NCBI GenBank assembly: GCA_013695505.1
Contig: JACDAH010000062.1
Coordinates: 1 to 8,918, forward strand
DNA length: 8,918 nt
Source: Chloroflexota bacterium
Lineage (GTDB): Bacteria; Chloroflexota; Limnocylindria; Limnocylindrales; CSP1-4
Reading direction: 5' to 3'
The notes beneath the pieces were generated by a model. It saw nothing but the letters and a program-made list of their open reading frames with translations, was not told the origin of the DNA and did no database searches. The position numbers were made by a program, and so were the translations under genes. Positions 6,072-8,918 of this stretch are shown piece after piece. The stretch's first letter is position 1, and each line of letters starts with the position of its first letter.

Positions 6072-6530
6072 TCAGCGCTCGACGGACAGGACGGCCTCGG
6101 CAAGGAAGACGAGGGCAATGATGAACAGGGCGAGGGCCGGGGCGAAGAGCCCCTGCAGGCGAAGGATCACGAAGACGACGGTCACGAGGGCCGCCCAGCC
6201 GCCCCGACGGACGGCCCGCGTCCAGTCGCCACGATAGGCGATCTGGCGATGTCGGGCGAAGATCGCCAGCCAGAACAGGGGCACGAGCGTCAGGCCGATC
6301 GCCAGCCCGATCAGGAGCGCACCGACATAGCCCGCGGCGGGATCGATGCGCGGATCGCGGGTCGTCAGGACGAGCGTGACCAGGATCCAGACGACGCCCG
6401 CCGCGGCCAAGAATCCAAGGTTGGTGAGTCGGTCGCGCGCTTCCATCACGAGGGAGTCTAGGTGTAGGGCGTGGCTTCGAGCGCCCGGATCAGTCTCGAG
6501 GTCGGACGACGTCCCGTCGGTGGCCGTCAC
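6072..6530 (-). CDS. Small four-helix membrane protein, function unknown
   Basis: A 152-residue protein I do not recognise. A polar N-terminus (1-35) is followed by four predicted membrane segments at about 38-56, 67-91, 110-124 and 127-148. The 2-3 loop 'RHRQIAYRGDWTRAVRRGG' is strongly basic, so that loop is predicted to face the cytoplasm. The pattern is that of a small integral membrane protein, with no catalytic motif visible. The GTG start at 6528-6530 overlaps the preceding receiver fragment's stop (GTGA). An alternative start is the ATG at 6446 (M29), which is preceded by a TAGACT box; this would give a 124-residue protein beginning just before the first helix. It lies 36 bp upstream of the M20 gene and is probably co-transcribed with it. 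Confidence 0.78.
   Translation of the reverse strand: MTATDGTSSDLETDPGARSHALHLDSLVMEARDRLTNLGFLAAAGVVWILVTLVLTTRDPRIDPAAGYVGALLIGLAIGLTLVPLFWLAIFARHRQIAYRGDWTRAVRRGGWAALVTVVFVILRLQGLFAPALALFIIALVFLAEAVLSVER
6455..6460 (-). promoter_or_regulatory. Possible internal -10 box (TAGACT) before M29 of the membrane protein
   Basis: TAGACT on the minus strand lies 5 nt before an in-frame GTG (6447-6449) and 8 nt before an in-frame ATG (6444-6446). The geometry resembles the leaderless arrangement at 2379-2384, but there is no extended -10 TG and no -35. It may be chance. Confidence 0.25.
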
Positions 6531-6727
6531 CTGACCAGAGTCCGCTCAGCCGACGGTCTCACCGCGCGGACGAGCTCCTCGTGGCGAACGGGCTTGAGCA
6601 GGACCTCGTCGACGATTGAGGGGTGCCGCCGGGCGGCCTCGGCGCGCTCGGAATCGCCGGTCGTCATCACGATTCGGACGGTCGGTCGCAAAGCGAGCAG
6701 CCGGGCCGCCAGCTCGATCCCGCTCAT
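6527..6727 (-). CDS. Response-regulator receiver, C-terminal half (separate frame)
   Basis: These 66 residues begin 'MSGIELAARL' and continue with 'VRIVMTTGDSE' and 'VLLKPVRHEELVRAV'. They correspond to helix 3 through helix 5 of a CheY-like receiver, including the conserved Thr (T22/T23) and Lys45 of the KP motif. The fragment cannot fold as a receiver alone. It directly continues the N-terminal half at 6724-6960, whose TGA overlaps this ATG (ATGA). It could be made by termination-reinitiation, or it may be the tail of a frameshifted gene. Its own stop overlaps the GTG of the membrane-protein gene. Confidence 0.55.
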   Translation of the reverse strand: MSGIELAARLLALRPTVRIVMTTGDSERAEAARRHPSIVDEVLLKPVRHEELVRAVRPSAERTLVR

Positions 6728-6960
6728 CCCGGCATCTCGATGGCCGTGACGACCACGGCCGGCCGAAGGCGATCCTCGACGACGAGACGGAGCGCCTCGC
6801 GCCCGCCCGCGGCCACCGCAACCACCACGCCGGCGAGCGTCAGAGCGCGGGCGATGTCCGCCCGGATCAGGGCCTCGTCATCGACGACGAGCGCGACGAC
6901 ATCGCCGATCTCGCCTGTCGGCGTCGAGGTGGCGGGATCACCCGCCTGGTCGGTGGCCAT
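6724..6960 (-). CDS. Response-regulator receiver, N-terminal half, with Ala at the phospho-acceptor site
   Basis: These 78 residues comprise a polar tail (1-20), then 'VVALVVDDEALIRADIARAL' with acidic pair D27/D28, and end 'RPAVVVTAIEMPG' followed by TGA. In receivers this last strand normally reads like PDVVLLDxxMPG. Here the phospho-acceptor position is Ala73 (GCC at 6742-6744) and the upstream PD is PA (GCC at 6757-6759). The domain is cut exactly after Met-Pro-Gly. I chose the ATG at 6960, which has a GGAGGA about 11 nt upstream; the frame stays open to 7032 with another ATG. It lies 104 bp after the HAD gene. Confidence 0.55.
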   Translation of the reverse strand: MATDQAGDPATSTPTGEIGDVVALVVDDEALIRADIARALTLAGVVVAVAAGGREALRLVVEDRLRPAVVVTAIEMPG

Positions 6961-6999
6961 CAGCGATCTGGTCCTCCGTGCCCGAGAAGGATCGTTGGC

Positions 7000-7016
7000 C
7001 CCGCCGACCTGGCGGG
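7000..7016 (-). terminator. GC hairpin between the HAD gene and the receiver (weak terminator/attenuator candidate)
   Basis: On the minus strand CCCGCC-AGGTC-GGCGGG forms a perfect 6-bp stem with a 5-nt loop inside the 104-bp gap. No T-tract follows. A second GC palindrome (GCCCGGGC, 7041-7048) next to CCAATTGG lies just after the HAD stop. Either could end the helicase-HAD transcript, but the evidence is structural only. Confidence 0.25.
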
Positions 7017-7064
7017 CGGTGCATGCTCGCACCGTGGTCCGCCCGGGCCAATTGGGCGAATGAC

Positions 7065-7892
7065 CTATCGGGCCGCCGCCGGCCTCGGCGGGCCTATCGG
7101 GGCCCCGAGATGGGACTCGAGCTCGTCCAGGCCTCGCAGCTCGAGATCCGCGGCGATCGAGGAATCCCGTTCGCCCGAGGGCAGCGGCGAATCGTCCGGC
7201 CGGCTGGAGATCCAGGCCGTCCGCCAGCCTGCGTCATGAGCGCCGACGACATCGGCCGCCCAGTCGTCGCCGACGTGGAGGATTGCGGACGGCTCGGGGC
7301 TGCCGAGCGCGAGCCGGGCGGCCTCGAAGATCGCCGGGCGCGGCTTGATCGTGCCCACGCGCTGGCTCACCACGATCGCCCGGAGATACGGCATCCAGCC
7401 GCGCGCCTCCGCGTACTGATCGATGGTCGCGGCCAGCGGCCAGTTCGACACGATCGCGAGGCCGCGGTCCCGCGCGAGCCGGGCGAGCAGGTCCCCGACG
7501 CCGGGCGTCTCGGGCAAAGCGTCAACGAACGCCCGGCTGTAGGTCTCGACGGCCCAGTCGATGACAGCGGGCTCCGCGTGGCCGGCGGTCAGCGCGTCGT
7601 CCCAGCGCTCATCCCGTGCCGGAGCTGCCACGCCCCGAAGCCGGGCGAAGACCCGGAGCAGTCGCTCCGCCAGGTCGACCTCCCGGAACTGCGGGACGTC
7701 CTCCCGGAACTGCCGCTCGCGCTCCTCGGCCCAGGTGGCCAGGAAGCTGGTCCGGTCGAATTCGGGGAAGCGTGTGCAGATGGCGTCGGCGGTGTGCCCG
7801 ACGACGCCACCGAGCGCCGCCCGGCTGACCGGCACGAGCGTGTTGCCAAAGTCGAAGGTGATCGCCGCGATGCCCTCGAGCACTGCCGTCAC
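7065..7892 (-). CDS. HAD-superfamily hydrolase (COG1011-like)
   Basis: A 275-residue cytosolic hydrolase with the haloacid-dehalogenase fold. Motif I is 'ITFDFGNTLV' with nucleophile D14, a helical cap follows at about 25-125, motif II is 'AIVSNW' with S149, motif III is K183 in 'TIKPRPAIFEAA', and motif IV is 'HVGDDWAADVVGA' with D209/D210 and D214. The second motif I Asp, the usual general acid of HAD phosphatases, is Gly16 (GGC at 7845-7847); HADs with DFG-type motif I are known. It may be a phosphatase with altered efficiency or may act on another substrate, which cannot be read from sequence. I chose GTG 7892 because it overlaps the helicase stop as GTGA and places motif I at a normal distance from the start. 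The frame runs on to 8519, but that stretch lies inside the helicase gene and is rejected. Confidence 0.85.
   Translation of the reverse strand: MTAVLEGIAAITFDFGNTLVPVSRAALGGVVGHTADAICTRFPEFDRTSFLATWAEERERQFREDVPQFREVDLAERLLRVFARLRGVAAPARDERWDDALTAGHAEPAVIDWAVETYSRAFVDALPETPGVGDLLARLARDRGLAIVSNWPLAATIDQYAEARGWMPYLRAIVVSQRVGTIKPRPAIFEAARLALGSPEPSAILHVGDDWAADVVGAHDAGWRTAWISSRPDDSPLPSGERDSSIAADLELRGLDELESHLGAPIGPPRPAAAR
7679..7713 (-). repeat. Direct 14-bp repeat at 21-bp spacing inside the HAD cap domain
   Basis: CCTCCCGGAACTGC occurs at 7679-7692 and again at 7700-7713. The 21-bp offset is in frame and gives a seven-residue near-duplication, 'QFREDVP' then 'QFREVDL', in the helical cap (residues 61-74). 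It looks like a small in-frame duplication. Confidence 0.6.
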
Positions 7893-8918
7893 GTCGCGAC
7901 ACTCGACGGGCAGATCGCCCGGAACGGGCACCACGAGCATGTCGAGCGATCCGGGGTCGGCGTGAAGTCGCGGGCCCGGATGCCCGCCGCCGCCCGCTCG
8001 ATCTTCGCCCGGCCCTTGGCGAGCCGCTTCGGATCGACGTCGATCCTGCCGCTGACCGCGGTGTCGAGAAAGTGGAGCTGGACGGCGTCCGGGAGCCGGC
8101 CCGTGACCGCCTCGTAGCCCATCGCGTAGATCTGGAGCTGGAGCGACTCGCGGGCGCGCTGACGGGCTTTCACCGGGTCGCTGACGTCGCTCGTCTTGTA
8201 GTCGGTGATCGTGACGCGCTCGCGTCCTGTCAGCTCGAACGTCGGCGCCGCGGTGTCCGCGTGGGGCGCCGTCATCCCGTCCGTGCTGGCCACGAGCGCG
8301 GCCGACGGACTCGGCTGGTCCGCGGGCTCGATGTCGACTCGATCCCAGCGGCCGCGGATCCGGTCGCCTCCGAGCGAGAAGCTGAACTCGCGCTCGACAT
8401 ACGCCGGGATCACCGCCCCCGGCTCGAGCTGGGCGGCCCGGAATCGGCGGAGCGTGTCGCGTCCGGCGACCAGGCGGGCGTCCTCGTGGTCGCGCGATAC
8501 GAACCCCTCGTTCGTCCACGCGGCGTCGAACGCGGTGAAGAGCTGCTCCTCGGTCATGACCTCGCCGCGGGCGTGTCGGCGGTGGAACTCCTGGACCGCC
8601 CGATGGAGCGCCGAGCCGTAGATCATCGCGTGATGTGGCGGCGTCGGCACACGGACGACGTGCCCGAGCTTGTACTTCAGGGGGCAGCTCAGGTAGGCGT
8701 CGATCGCCGAGAAGGACAGGGTCAACGGCTCGCCGTTCGGCTCGCGCTCGGCGGCGAGTCGCACCGCCGCGGGCGCCGGGTTGGCCGCCTCGATCCGCTC
8801 GAGCGCGCCGGCCGGACGGGCAACGGGGTCGACCGCCGTCGGCGGCAGGTCGAGCGCCTCGAGCACGAACGGCGACAGCCGTCGCACGCCGACCCCGCCG
8901 TAGTCGAGGGCGTGAGAG
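7889..8918 (-). CDS. UvrD/PcrA-type helicase, C-terminal PD-(D/E)XK Fe-S nuclease domain (5' part outside window)
   Basis: The frame is open to the window edge, giving 342 visible residues, so the start is not seen. Early residues 'GVRRLSPFVLEALDLP' resemble the end of a UvrD-like helicase module. From about residue 66 ('LSFSAIDAYLSCPLKYKL') a RecB/Cas4-type nuclease begins. H105 lies in 'YGSALHRAVQEF', metal-binding D192 in 'GRWDRVDI', D239-Y-K241 in 'TDYKTS', and a 'LQLQIYAMGYE' helix follows. Cys78 together with C327, C330 and C336 in 'STCSWCPFRAICP' is the four-Cys pattern of AddB/Cas4/AdnB-type 4Fe-4S nucleases. The catalytic set is complete, suggesting an active nuclease in double-strand break processing. 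About 46 residues separate D192 from D239, including an Ala/Thr/Pro-rich insert, which is longer than I expect. Its stop overlaps the HAD start as GTGA. Confidence 0.85.
   Translation of the reverse strand, partial: SHALDYGGVGVRRLSPFVLEALDLPPTAVDPVARPAGALERIEAANPAPAAVRLAAEREPNGEPLTLSFSAIDAYLSCPLKYKLGHVVRVPTPPHHAMIYGSALHRAVQEFHRRHARGEVMTEEQLFTAFDAAWTNEGFVSRDHEDARLVAGRDTLRRFRAAQLEPGAVIPAYVEREFSFSLGGDRIRGRWDRVDIEPADQPSPSAALVASTDGMTAPHADTAAPTFELTGRERVTITDYKTSDVSDPVKARQRARESLQLQIYAMGYEAVTGRLPDAVQLHFLDTAVSGRIDVDPKRLAKGRAKIERAAAGIRARDFTPTPDRSTCSWCPFRAICPSSVAT

Larger units (their letters stand above)
6527..6960 (-). pseudogene. Single-domain response regulator split by a one-base frame change
   Basis: Joining the two frames at the ATGA (6724-6727) gives an uninterrupted 144-residue receiver: the junction reads E-M-P-G then M-S-G-I-E, with no residue missing or extra. 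The DNA is CCGGGATGAGC, and one more G would keep a single frame. The simplest reading is a 1-bp deletion in a G run, either real or a sequencing/assembly error. There is no output domain, so an intact ancestor would have been a CheY/Spo0F-like stand-alone receiver. The phospho-acceptor Asp-to-Ala change supports loss of phosphorelay function. No canonical -1 slippery heptamer is present, so programmed frameshifting is unlikely. Confidence 0.6.

Noticed and set aside
6724..6727. Programmed -1 ribosomal frameshift joining the receiver halves
   Set aside because: No X-XXY-YYZ slippery heptamer or clear downstream pseudoknot is visible. A one-base deletion or reinitiation explains the arrangement more simply.
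7893..8519. N-terminal extension of the HAD frame (484 residues in total)
   Set aside because: The extra stretch overlaps the helicase nuclease domain in another frame and is Arg/Pro/Gly-rich. The GTGA start at 7892 gives a normal HAD protein.

Overview
The window is very GC-rich (roughly 70% by eye) and densely packed. Every gene I can support lies on the minus strand, so it is described here from high to low coordinates. The gene content suggests a high-GC Gram-positive-like or Chloroflexota genome: a DUF2342 metalloprotease, a receiver-MinD/CpaE ATPase, a UvrD-type helicase with an iron-sulfur nuclease tail, frequent ATGA/GTGA gene overlaps, and a -10 box placed for a leaderless transcript. 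I lean to Chloroflexota (Limnocylindria-like), but this is inference and Actinobacteriota remains possible. Nothing in the window is an RNA gene, insertion sequence, prophage or CRISPR array.

Layout. (a) 8918-7065: the C-terminal part of a helicase with a PD-(D/E)XK/Fe-S nuclease domain, overlapping by GTGA with a HAD-family hydrolase. (b) 6960-4713: a single-domain response regulator broken into two frames, a small four-helix membrane protein (GTGA overlap) and, 36 bp on, an M20 amidohydrolase with a very strong ribosome binding site. (c) 4712-4425: a 288-bp non-coding stretch with a possible extended -10 promoter and two near-identical palindromes. (d) 4424-2470: a ureohydrolase of the agmatinase/arginase fold, coupled by ATGA to a class I SAM methyltransferase. 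(e) 2371-1: a receiver-MinD/CpaE-like ATPase that appears to start a leaderless transcript, followed 6 bp later by glutamate racemase (murI), which overlaps by ATGA with the start of a DUF2342/F420-associated zinc metalloprotease running off the window.

The genes are mostly housekeeping or small metabolic units (DNA repair, cell-wall D-glutamate supply, amidine or amide hydrolysis). I do not see a convincing new multi-gene system. The most unusual item is the receiver at 6960-6527. It is split exactly after the conserved Met-Pro-Gly by a one-base frame change and also has Ala in place of the phospho-accepting Asp. It is either a decaying gene, a sequence error or a genuinely split pseudo-receiver. 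The second notable item is the orphan CpaE-like ATPase, whose receiver has lost its conserved Lys and whose -10 box sits 7 nt before the start codon.
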